A stretch of 23,145 bases of DNA from Brachionus koreanus (taxonomy: Eukaryota; Rotifera; Eurotatoria; Ploima; Brachionidae), in NCBI GenBank assembly GCA_016987375.1, contig PJRA01000485.1, positions 172,754-195,898 on the forward strand, in the 5' to 3' direction. This document shows positions 10,023 through 18,522 of the stretch, piece after piece; the first letter of the stretch is position 1; every line of letters begins with the position of its first letter. The notes below the pieces were generated by a model that worked only from the letters and a program-made list of their open reading frames with translations, did no database searches and was not told where the DNA came from. Position numbers and translations under genes: made by a program.

Positions 10023-10180
10023 TTTTCTTCTACTGCCGTTATCCCGTTTATTAAATTCTGGTCTATTTAGAACTTGTCTTAAGTGCTCAGCCCATCTCTG
10101 TCCTCACTCTCTTTCAGTTGTTAAGAAACAATCTTATTTGTCTTTCACCAAAGTTATCACATTCAAAATATCCTTCTGTT
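10023..10180 (-). mobile_element. LINE ORF2 spacer fragment (RTE/CR1-like), second copy
   Basis: Minus-strand frame DCFLTTERE, a TGA, then GQRWAEHLRQVLNRPEF. The RWxEHLxxVLNRP pattern is characteristic of the region between endonuclease and reverse transcriptase in RTE-like LINEs. The nucleotide sequence from about 10044 to 10180 is clearly homologous to 3064-3206, including the same TGA. Only this small piece remains. Confidence 0.7.
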
Positions 10181-10189
10181 ATTAATTTT

Positions 10190-11115
10190 TTTTGTTAGCT
10201 AAATAAAACAAATTTTTTTGATAAGTTAAAGAAAATAAATTTTTAAAATTTTATTTCGATTGCTCTATTTTTTCATATCTCGTTAAGCAAAAATATATTG
10301 CAGCATAATTCCTTTTTACGAGCACAATTATGCTTTTTAAACTTTTAATCGCTGAATATATGTAAAATATAGCTAAAATTTAGAGAGATTTAGTAAGAAA
10401 AAAATTTCCTTCAAATTGGTTTTTAATTTTTTATCAAATAATAAAACAATTTAAGTTGTTTTTTTTTTTAATTTTGATTGATTTCTGCGACTAGTTAGCT
10501 TAAGAAAATCTCTGTTCTAAATCTACAGCTTCATTTAAGCTGATGTTATTTTAAATATTAAAATAACTTGATAGCTTTTATAGAAATTAATATCTAAAAT
10601 TTGATCCTATTTTCTAACCTATTAATATTAAGTGCAACAAAAGAATGTTTTAAATTTTATGAAAAATCAATTTGAGAATTCTTTAACTTTTACAGTTAGC
10701 ACAGTTAGGAAATTTTATCAGAAAGCTTTGAAATTTGCTCAAAATCTATTTTACGAAAATATTTATTTTTAAAGATGATATAGTTTAAAAGAAGGTTAGA
10801 TTTATTTTGATTAAAGTGAGCGACAAACTGTTTACTTTTAACAGACAAGTCTATTCAAGATTGTGGAAAGTCTCAAGTTAGTTGGATTTAGCCAGACATT
10901 AAATAAAACGTTTAAACAAATGGTTAGGTGTTTACATATTAGATTGAACATATGCTTTAGTTGCAGTTAATCTTAGATTATCAGTTCTAAATAGCAAACA
11001 AAAGCACTTCAGTCTTGTTCAGTCTTGGTATTCAAGTTACTAAACTAGTAGTTCTTGCTGCTACATGCAAACAATAATCCCCGTTTCCATTACAACTTTG
11101 TGGCATAGAGATGCT
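10190..11115. other. AT-rich intergenic stretch, nothing recognised
   Basis: No coding frame, RNA gene or repeat that I can support. Confidence 0.5.
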
Positions 11116-11355
11116 CTAGCAGTCATTTTTATTGCTCAAGCCATCTTGAAAACTTGGATTGATTTGCATTTTATCAACACTATCAACTAGGCAACATATT
11201 CTATTTTTGGCACCACTCTGTTCGAAAAGAAAACATATCACATCACTTGCAAAATCGTCTCTCATTCTAATGTATTTAAATCTTCTAATATAATTAATTA
11301 GAATTTGTTCGGATGCATCAAAAATTTTAGCGTTTTTTTTTTTATAAATTCCCAA
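11116..11355 (-). pseudogene. Coding-like open frame of 79 codons, unrecognised
   Basis: The peptide has a mixed, protein-like composition, with IRRFKYIRMRDDF, then ASDVICFLFEQSG and KNRICCLVDSVDKM, unlike the poly-Lys/Asn/Phe noise around it. The poly-T run at 11332-11343 just upstream of its start disrupts any longer frame. I do not recognise the family. Given the neighbourhood, a fragment of a mobile-element protein is the likeliest origin, but a decayed host exon is possible. Confidence 0.3.
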
Positions 11356-11826
11356 CTTGGTTTTGGTTATGTTGAGGTTTCAAGTGGAGGTGCTTGAACC
11401 AACGGTTATTTTTTATAGTTACTATTGAGGTTTTAAATAAAAGACGGTTTTAAGGTTTAAAAATTTTTTATTTGAGACAATTTTACTTTTTACAAGAGAG
11501 AATATAACCATAATAAAGAAAAATAACAAATACATTAGTAACAATTTATCACTAGTCCTTGACATATGTAAAGTACTAGTGATACTGAGTGAGGAGTTAC
11601 GAATTAAGTCCGCAACAGTTAATAAATTTTTTTCAAAAGGGTTAAAATTCGCTTTTGTTTGGTTTAGTTTATTAAATAAATAAAAATGGCTTATTTTGCG
11701 ACATTACTTTTTATTTTTTAAAAATAATAAAAAAATAGCTTTAATGTGGCAGACCACATGAAATGGAGTTTTAGGCTTCATTGTAGTGGTAATATGAGTG
11801 AACTGCAGTTTAGGATGCACTAAACC
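11356..11826. other. AT-rich intergenic stretch with a short palindrome
   Basis: Nothing coding. TCACTAGT (11549-11556) and ACTAGTGA (11575-11582) form a perfect 8-bp inverted repeat with an 18-base loop, of unknown meaning. Confidence 0.5.
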
Positions 11827-11857
11827 AGTGCGTGATGCGCTCAGCGGTAGAGCGAGC

Positions 11858-12019
11858 CATTGCATAGTTATCTAAAACTTAACTGTTTACTGACTTAGTC
11901 GGTATTACATGGTCTGACAATCCGTTGCAAATTGACGCTACTCTATTAGTAAGAAAATTATATCGGAATAAGCCTCTTTTATAGATTTCTTTATTGTGAG
12001 ATCATCTCAGATTCAATGA
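11858..12019 (-). mobile_element. LINE ORF2 C-terminal fragment (jockey/CR1-like)
   Basis: Minus-strand translation gives SLNLR, a stop, then SHNKEIYKRGLFRYNFLTNR, GLSDHVIPTKSVNS, a stop, VLDNY. This matches the last conserved block of the LINE at 7452-8444 (QRYHFLTNRIVNVWNSLP and the SVNxF region). Two in-frame stops show that it is dead. It has no recognisable reverse transcriptase upstream. Confidence 0.7.
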
Positions 12020-12423
12020 CAGACTTAATTTATTCCATTAATTAAATTAATTTCATCGAATTCGTTTGCTATTTAAAACATTTTTAAATCAAATTAAATT
12101 AAGATATCATCAATTGTGATGTTTAAAGGTTCATTTAATTATTTGCTTCTGTTTGCTCTCATCAGCTGTATTCAACCTGACACATTCTTTTTCTTAAAGC
12201 TTGTATAAAATTTTTTTTTATTTTTAATTAAATAATAATTTAAGGGTCGTGACCATTGGGAAGTTCACAATGGTGTTAAACCTTCTTTTCAACTCGCATG
12301 CGATTATAGAAATGTTTAATACAGTTAAAGAGATACAGATAAAAATTTTTGTTCATAAACTTATTTACAGATTAACAAAAGATTGAGTTGAGTTTGTTGC
12401 GTAGTTTTGAAGGTTGTTTGTGA

Positions 12424-12790
12424 TCAGGTCATCTTGGTCTTTTGACAAAACGAATTTGATAAATAGTTTTTTAGCCTTGTTTCTAGCAGATCGATTTTTA
12501 AAGTTTGATGTATAGTCTCTGTCGAGGTTTTAAATGGGAAACGTTTGATTGATCGGAGGATTTTATTTTGAAAAATTTGAAGGTCTTTTGAGATTCTTTG
12601 GGTACCAGTGTTTAGAATAACGTGTGAATACTCTAGTGTTGATCGAATTAGAGAATTAAACATTATTTTGCTCAATTTGATCTGATTTTTTAGTTTTATC
12701 GCTTTGATTTTTTGTAGCATTTTCACTTTTGGCATAAGTTTTGCTTTGAAAGCTTGTATTAAAGATCTTAAAAATTATATCCTTAAGCAT
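12424..12790 (-). mobile_element. LINE ORF2 C-terminal fragment, second family
   Basis: The frame from about 12770 down to 12424 encodes LIQAFKAKLMPKVKMLQKIK, IMFNSLIRSTLEYSHVILNT, LQIFQNKILRSIKRFPFKTS and IHQTLKIDLLETRLKNYL. This is the C-terminal region following reverse transcriptase in jockey/CR1-like LINEs (SLIRSxLEYs, LQxxQNKxLR, ExRL). It differs from the family at 7452-8444 and resembles the fragment at 18029-18262. The reverse transcriptase is absent. Confidence 0.72.
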
Positions 12791-14386
12791 TCCAATTATT
12801 TTGTCTGCTTAATCACACGCAATTTTTACTTGAACAGTTCAATTTAAATCAGATTGTTTTTTGTTCTTTATTCAAATAAAATACCCAATGCCATGATTCA
12901 ACTGAATTTCTGCTTCTAACAAGTCAGTCCAACACACAAGTCTAATTATTTAGACATTATATCCTAATCAGATATTATTGAACAATTAGAATTAGTCTCT
13001 CGTTTCAAGGGGGTGCTTCGTGTTCTAAAAAAATCTTCTACTTTATGACTGAATTTAATTTAAATTTAAAGAAACTGTAGGCGACAATTAATTTGATATT
13101 TTACTAAGAATTCAGTTTTCAAAATTATCCTATATTTCAATAACATAGATGGCAGTTAATATATCTAATTAAATTCAAAATCGATTTATTCAAATCTAAG
13201 ATATTTATAAATAAAATTGGGTACAAAAAAAAACAGGTTAATAATTTAATTTTATTAAAAATGAACATGTTTTCAAGCGAAACACTTAGAATCACAGACT
13301 CTTAATAATACAAAGCAAAATTTAATTTCATACTTTTGATTTTGTGAGATTAAAAATGAATTGAGGAAGTAATTAAGAAATTTTTTCATGACAATGAAAA
13401 CGAAAAGAGCGGAAGCACTCTGGTCTGAGTAAAAATCTTTAAAAAAAAAATTAGTTTGATGATATATTAGGATCAAGTGTCTTAATTGTCACGATATTTT
13501 AAATTAATTTTTTTGAATGTTTAACAAGCCTTTCGAAAAAAAAATCACTAAATTTTTTCTTTTAAATTTACAGCAATTAAAACCTCCCCTGTCTAAATAT
13601 AAATTTCAAATTAATAATTTTCATGTTCAATCGAGTGTAAAACCTCTCAATTTAGATGGCATCAATTTTATTTGTTTAGATTTTTTGTATAGAAATTGAA
13701 AAAAAAAAAATTAAACTGCATTTGAGCGTTCTAATAGTGAAATAGATTTTTAGGTATTTTAATTTTTAGAATTTAGATGCGCATATCAATCAGTCATAGA
13801 TTGAATGTAGAAAAATTGAAAAGAACAAATTTTTATTCTAAATTAGTTACTTTGATTTAGAGCGATTACTTTTATAATTTTTGCTTTAAAATAATTCAAG
13901 ACAGATTAAACTGTTTTTAAAAGTTTATGAATTCAATTACTCAATGTCTGACTGGAATTTAAACTTCTTAATTGAAAAAATGCAACCAGCAACTAGAATC
14001 CTTTTTTATTTAGTAAAGATTAAGGAAGTGTTCTTTTCCTAATTCTTAAATAATAATCATTAGTTCAGACTAATATTCTTGTTTTTCCTAATTCTTTGTT
14101 CTCTTTTTAGTTTAAATGTTATATAGACTTTGTAATACATAATAATTCATTCTCCAAACGCTTCTTCAAAAATCTTGCTCCAATCAGTCATGTGATTTTT
14201 GTCCAATTAAGGTCTAAGGTCTAAACATCAAGAAGAAGAATTTGACACAAGTACGTAACCACTAATTTACTTTAATTGGACTCTCCTCTCAGCCATGATA
14301 AGCTTTTTCACTGTAAACAATTAACAAACAATGCTAACAAGTTAATTAGTAGAACAAAAACAATGGGATGAACAGTATACATTCAT
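12791..14386. other. AT-rich intergenic stretch, nothing recognised
   Basis: Short open frames here give low-complexity Phe/Lys/Asn peptides and show no domain. No RNA gene seen. Confidence 0.5.
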
Positions 14387-14420
14387 TTGACTAGTTCACA
14401 CAATCACAAAAGTATATATT

Positions 14421-14436
14421 CAGTCAGTCAGTCAGT
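14421..14436. repeat. (CAGT)4 microsatellite
   Basis: Four perfect tetranucleotide units. Confidence 0.85.
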
Positions 14437-14549
14437 AATTTGTCTCTCAATTATTGATGTTAAAACTATGTCAGGTTCGAAAGATGCATGCATTAGAATG
14501 AACGAGATGAATGTCAGATATATTTATAAAGCAATAGCTTACAAACACG

Positions 14550-14744
14550 TTGATCCAACAACTTGCTCATGAATATATTGAATGTGCCAGTAGAATAAAG
14601 AGAGAAGGCGCTAGAAAAGCTCTTCTTTGTATACTTTCACCTATCACATCTATGTTTCTTAAGTCTGATCTAAATCAAAATGATAATTTTGTCATTAATG
14701 ATGAACCACAATTTTCATCTTTTTTTCATTTCTTTTATAAATAA
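14550..14744 (+). pseudogene. Weak coding-like frame, unrecognised
   Basis: A 64-codon plus-strand frame. Its first 40 residues (LAHEYIECASRIKREGARKA, then LLCILSPITSMFL) look protein-like, and the rest decays into Phe/Asn-rich noise. No domain is recognised and no neighbour explains it. It may be a relic fragment or chance. Confidence 0.2.
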
Positions 14745-15062
14745 TTTTACTCATATTGTCAACAACAAAATTATCAATTATCTTAAAAAAATATAATCTT
14801 TCAATAGAATAAAAAGTCAATAGTATAATTTGTAAACATTTTTTATTAACAGCAAAATAATAATAATTTTCCAGCTAACTAATTAATTAAAATAAGCTAA
14901 GCTTTTAAATTTAATTTTACGGTTTTACACTCTGGCTAAGTTGTAAAGACGGTAAGGCATTGCTCTTTGACACATTTGTTAAAATCATTTTTTACTAAAT
15001 AAGGGCTACGGAATGACTTAAGCGATTACAATTTTTATTTTGATATTTATTTATTTATCTTT

Positions 15063-15082
15063 AAATGAAATGAAATGAAATG
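15063..15082. repeat. (AAATG)4 minisatellite
   Basis: Four perfect pentanucleotide units. Confidence 0.85.
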
Positions 15083-15189
15083 AATAAATTTTTATAAAAA
15101 ATTATATTTTGAGTAAAGTAAAATAATAGAAAATTTTATAAACCAAACAAACATAAATTTAATTGAAAAGATAAAATGAAATAACTAAA

Positions 15190-15960
15190 TAGCAGATTTT
15201 TTCGGTCTACTTGCTTTTCTTTTAACTTTTTGTGTAGCTGAATCTCTTTCAGACTATGCAGTTGATTTAATTAAATTTTTTTCTTTGCTTTCTGTTTGTC
15301 TTTTTTCATATTGTACTTCCAATATTTCATCAACATTCTCGGTCATTCTATTTACTTTTTGTGAGGTTGTTACAGTAGTTAATCTATTATTGGGATGCAT
15401 TTCTAAGGCTTTTTTTTTGTTTTAATTGGCCTTCCCCTATGTTTCTTTTTTTTCAATTTCTACATAACATTAAATTTTGTTTCAGCTTCTGTTACGTATG
15501 GCCTCTTATATGACCATATTGTATTTTCTTATTGTATCATTCGCCAACTTGGTTTGCATTCTCGGAAGTTTCTGCAACTATCCAGTTTTTTTTTGATTAC
15601 TGGAAGACTTTCTTGGTGATGCGAAAATTTTGCCATTCTGGTTCATGGTTTGTATCTTATTATCTTGATTTTTTTTCATTCCAATCTGATCAATAGAATT
15701 GTACATACATACATGAACAATTAGATTAAGCTATCAGTTGTTATAAGTTAAGATTAAATCCAAGTGGTTTCTCACTTTAGATTGTTTTTGTTGGAGTTTT
15801 GAAGCAGAAAGTTCTGGATCTCTCTGATTATTAATTCATGGTTTTTAATGATTATTTTTGAAAATAGTTGAGTTGAGTTGTCAGCACAGATGCCATCTAC
15901 GGATATTCTATTCTTTATATTGAAACGTTGCTTTATGTATAGTCAGGGATTCTAAATTTA
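15190..15960 (-). pseudogene. Decayed coding region with AT-hook motifs, family unknown
   Basis: Several consecutive minus-strand segments read as protein but shift frame or meet stops. About 15943-15790 gives RISVDGICADNSTQLFSKII then HELIIREIQNFLLQ. 15706-15536 gives a 56-codon ATG frame with KIFASPRKSSSNQKKNWIVA. About 15530-15190 gives KRPYVTEAETKF, then KKKKHRGRPIKTKKKALEMH (an AT-hook core RGRP), NRMTENVDEILEVQYEKRQ and, after a TAG, KRKASRPKK (a second hook-like basic patch). Order and strand are consistent with one disabled gene for a DNA-binding protein, perhaps from a mobile element. I do not recognise the family. Confidence 0.4.
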
Positions 15961-15999
15961 ACATGGACTGATTATGTATATATTTATTTAACGTCAAGA

Positions 16000-16065
16000 A
16001 CAACTACCATAGCGAGACAAAAGCTAGTCACGCTTCGCAGGTATCCTGCTGTAGCTTTTAATTAT
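16000..16065. repeat. GC-richer hairpin island, possible retroelement end
   Basis: Within AT-rich DNA, GCAGG-TAT-CCTGC forms a perfect 5-bp stem and is preceded by AAGCTAGTCACGCTTCG. It resembles the hairpin-containing 3' tail of the LINE at 7388-7450 in style, not in exact sequence. No coding part is attached. Confidence 0.35.
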
Positions 16066-16114
16066 TATTAATTTCATCTATTTTCTATGAAAGCATTAAA
16101 AAAAATTTCATTTA

Positions 16115-16613
16115 AAGTTCGCGCAATGCAAAACTTCTACACTATCTTAATCGACTGAAATGGACCTCATTTTTAGATTCTCCATATATGAAAACCTAGG
16201 GTTAGCCGATTTTTTAGGGGGGGTCAAAAAAAATTTTTTTTGGGCTAGGGGGGTCTGAAGTTTAGCCGACTTAGTAAAAGTTGGTCTTCTTCGAGAGTCA
16301 ATAAGTAATGAAAGTCAATATAAAATATGTTGTTTTTACACACCGTTTGATAGATAAATGATTTTTCTACAATTTGATGTGATTTTTAAATATTTTTTTT
16401 TTTTTTTTAATAAAAATTTAGGCTAAAAAAAGGAAATTTTTAGGCAATTTTTTAGTTTTTTTGGATCTACTTTTTTGTTTACCCCTAAATACCCACTTTT
16501 TAATACATATTCTGAAACTAGAGAAAATTCTGAACAACTTGTCGGTCTTAGTTTTTTTATTTTTTTATTTTAAAGATTTTTAAAATCGTTCAAAAAGAGT
16601 CAATTTTCAAATA
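16115..16613 (+). repeat. Left terminal inverted repeat of the DD34E element
   Basis: About 499 bp, almost perfectly complementary to 17309-17805. It includes AAAAAAAATTTTTTTT (16226-16241) between G-runs and a 16-T run, which is 15 in the other arm. Confidence 0.93.
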
Positions 16614-16676
16614 AAAATAATTGATTTTATTTTAAATTTAAGTCATATTCAAAGTATGTTTGTGAATAAAGTTATT

Positions 16677-17108
16677 TTATGATAAAAGTGAATTAGAAAT
16701 TTTTAAATGTTCCTGCGTTTTTTCTTTTGATCTGCCTGAGAAATATGTTTTTAAAACATCCCCTAGACTAAACCCTTTTCCATAAGCTTCAACTGATCTC
16801 CAAAACCTTCGTACCAATTTTTTATTTATACCTTTCTCAATAAAATCATTTCGTGAAGCTTCAATCAACATTTTCATCTTTTCAAACCTCTGGTCAGTGC
16901 GACAGCGTACATATTGTTTCATAAAACACCATAAACCTTCAATTGGGTTTAACTCACAATGGTATTTGGGTACAAAAATTATCTTAATATTGTATTTTCT
17001 AGCCAAAATCTCAAGCTTTTTGTATTCCTGGAAAGCCGGATGATCTATCAAAATAAATTTGTTCAAGTTTATCTTGTTGAGATTCAACTTGTTCAGAACT
17101 AGTGGCAT
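16677..17108 (-). pseudogene. Truncated DD34E transposase, C-terminal catalytic part (143 codons)
   Basis: The frame from ATG 17108 encodes FILIDHPAFQEYKKLEILAR, then IIFVPKYHCELNPIEGLWCF and MKQYVR. The Asp of LIDHPAF and the Glu of ELNPIEGLW are separated by 34 residues, the DD34E spacing of Tc1-like DDE_3 transposases. NPIExLW is the hallmark around the catalytic Glu. The rest (RRFWRSVEAYGKG, DVLKTYFSGRS) matches the tail of this family. The DNA-binding N terminus and first catalytic Asp are absent; there is no room for them between the inverted repeats. Two TAA codons lie just before the ATG in this frame. Confidence 0.85.
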
Positions 17109-17178
17109 CTGGTTTTATTATTGAGTAAGCTCCTAGGTTTGATAAACGGCACCTATTTATTGCTGATAAAAGAGGCAT
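17011..17178 (-). pseudogene. Short ATG frame overlapping the transposase in another frame
   Basis: A 55-codon frame starts MPLLSAINRCRLSNLGAYS at 17178 and ends TGA at 17013-17011. It overlaps the start of the DD34E frame by about 100 bp, offset by one base. The first 25 residues look protein-like, so it may be the upstream part of the transposase with a frameshift before the DD34E frame. The overlap itself could also be chance. Confidence 0.3.
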
Positions 17179-17308
17179 TCGAAAAAATTGAAAATAAAAT
17201 TCTAAATTTTGTTAAATAAATAAAGAATATGATTCAAATTAATATTTCAAAAAAATTTAAATTAAACAAAATTGTAATTATGGTGCAAAAGAAAATTAAT
17301 TTAATCTA

Positions 17309-17805
17309 TATTTGAAAATTGACTCTTTTTGAACGATTTTAAAAATCTTTAAAATAAAAAAATAAAAAAACTAAGACCGACAAGTTGTTCAGAATTTTCT
17401 CTAGTTTCAGAATATGTATTAAAAAGTGGGTATTTAGGGGTAAACAAAAAAGTAGATCCAAAAAAACTAAAAAATTGCCTAAAAATTTCCTTTTTTTAGC
17501 CTAAATTTTTATTAAAAAAAAAAAAAAATATTTAAAATCACATCAAATTGTAGAAAAATCATTTATCTATCAAACGGTGTGTAGAAACAACATATTTTAT
17601 ATTGACTTTCATTAATTATTGACTCTCGAAGAAGACCAACTTTTACTAAGTCGGCTAAACTTCAGACCCCCCTAGCCCAAAAAAAATTTTTTTTGACCCC
17701 CCCTAAAAAATCGGCTAACCCTAGGTTTTCATATATGGAGAATCTAAAAATGAGGTCCATTTCAGTCGATTAAGATAGTGTAGAAGTTTTGCATTGCGCG
17801 AACTT
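17309..17805 (-). repeat. Right terminal inverted repeat of the DD34E element
   Basis: About 497 bp, reverse complement of the left arm. Its outer end is followed by TA, and the inner boundary falls where pairing is lost after CAATTTTCAAATA. Confidence 0.93.
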
Positions 17806-18028
17806 TACTTTGCCTCGTTTATGATTGAAACAGGCTCTCAATTTAAAGCCCATAAATCAAGAGATCATTTTTTTTCTATTTTTATTTTAAATTTTTGAAT
17901 TTAAAAAATTTTTATTTTGAAAACAAAAAAATATTTTGTTTCTATTTTTCAGCCTGCATGTTTAACGTATTGAATAAATTAAAAGATAAAAAAAAAAAAA
18001 CTACGATTGTATAAAATAATTAAGTTAA

Positions 18029-18262
18029 TTATCCATTAAATTCTCTAATAAACAAATTTGGTATATTCTGTTTAATACAGTATTTACAGAAAAGACGGTT
18101 CATTCTTTCTTTGATTAGTTGGACATTTAAGCTTTGGTGAATATGCGCGATTGAGGTCGTTAATGGGAAAGATTTTACGTGCCCGAGTATTTTATTTTGT
18201 AGTTTTTGTAAGCTCTTTTTGAAGCTGGGAGACGTTTCTATTTCTGTTTCTATTTTGATCAA
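18029..18262 (-). mobile_element. LINE ORF2 C-terminal fragment
   Basis: A 77-codon frame with KSLQKLQNKILGHVKSFPLT, then AHIHQSLNVQLIKERMNRLF. The LQNKIL, SFPLTTS, IHxxL and ERM/RL spacing matches the LINE fragment at 12424-12735, so it belongs to the same or a related LINE family. It lies 261 bp before the receptor gene, in opposite orientation. No reverse transcriptase is attached. Confidence 0.65.
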
Positions 18263-18382
18263 AACTTTATGACCATCTGTTTATTTTGATTGATTTTTCT
18301 CAAAGTTGCTTGTTCTAAGACTAATCTTCTAAATCTAAATTGAATACGTGCTCTTTACAACAATAAGCAGTAATGTTTACAA

Positions 18383-18406
18383 AAACTAAACTAAACTAAA
18401 CTAAAC
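18383..18406. repeat. (AAACT)n minisatellite
   Basis: Almost five perfect pentanucleotide units, about 115 bp upstream of the receptor start codon. Confidence 0.85.
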
Positions 18407-18522
18407 AAAAAATAATTAGTAATTACTAGACACAATGATTTATTGTTGTTCAAATACCACACTATTTGATTAATTTTCTAATTTAAAGTGTATGTTTTAA
18501 TTTAGAAAGATAAACATGTAAA

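Larger units (their letters stand above)
16115..17805 (-). mobile_element. Tc1/mariner-IS630-type element with ~498-bp near-perfect terminal inverted repeats
   Basis: The left arm (16115-16613) and right arm (17309-17805) are reverse complements. By eye I found only two substitutions and two single-base length differences in T/A runs. Each element end starts AAGTTCGCGCAATGC and is bordered by TA (16113-16114 and 17806-17807), the target dinucleotide duplicated by Tc1/mariner/IS630 transposons. The 695-bp middle encodes only the C-terminal part of a DDE transposase on the minus strand. Each arm holds G7, G3 and G6 runs (left-arm positions 16217-16253) around an A8T8 palindrome. Such long arms are unusual for this superfamily. 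The near-identity of the arms implies recent insertion or ongoing gene conversion. Non-autonomous as it stands. Confidence 0.9.

Noticed and set aside
11827..11875. Functional tRNA gene
   Set aside because: Only a D-arm is convincing; the acceptor stem does not pair and no T arm or B box follows.
13273..13699. Two divergent short frames rich in Phe, Lys and Asn
   Set aside because: Composition is that of translated AT-rich noise; no motif.
14387..14572. Plus-strand frame with MTSSHNHKSI start
   Set aside because: It spans a CAGT microsatellite and ends without any recognisable domain.
16217..16253. G-quadruplex in the inverted repeat arm
   Set aside because: Only three G-runs separated by long A/T spacers; a four-tract fold would require splitting the long runs, so it is not called.
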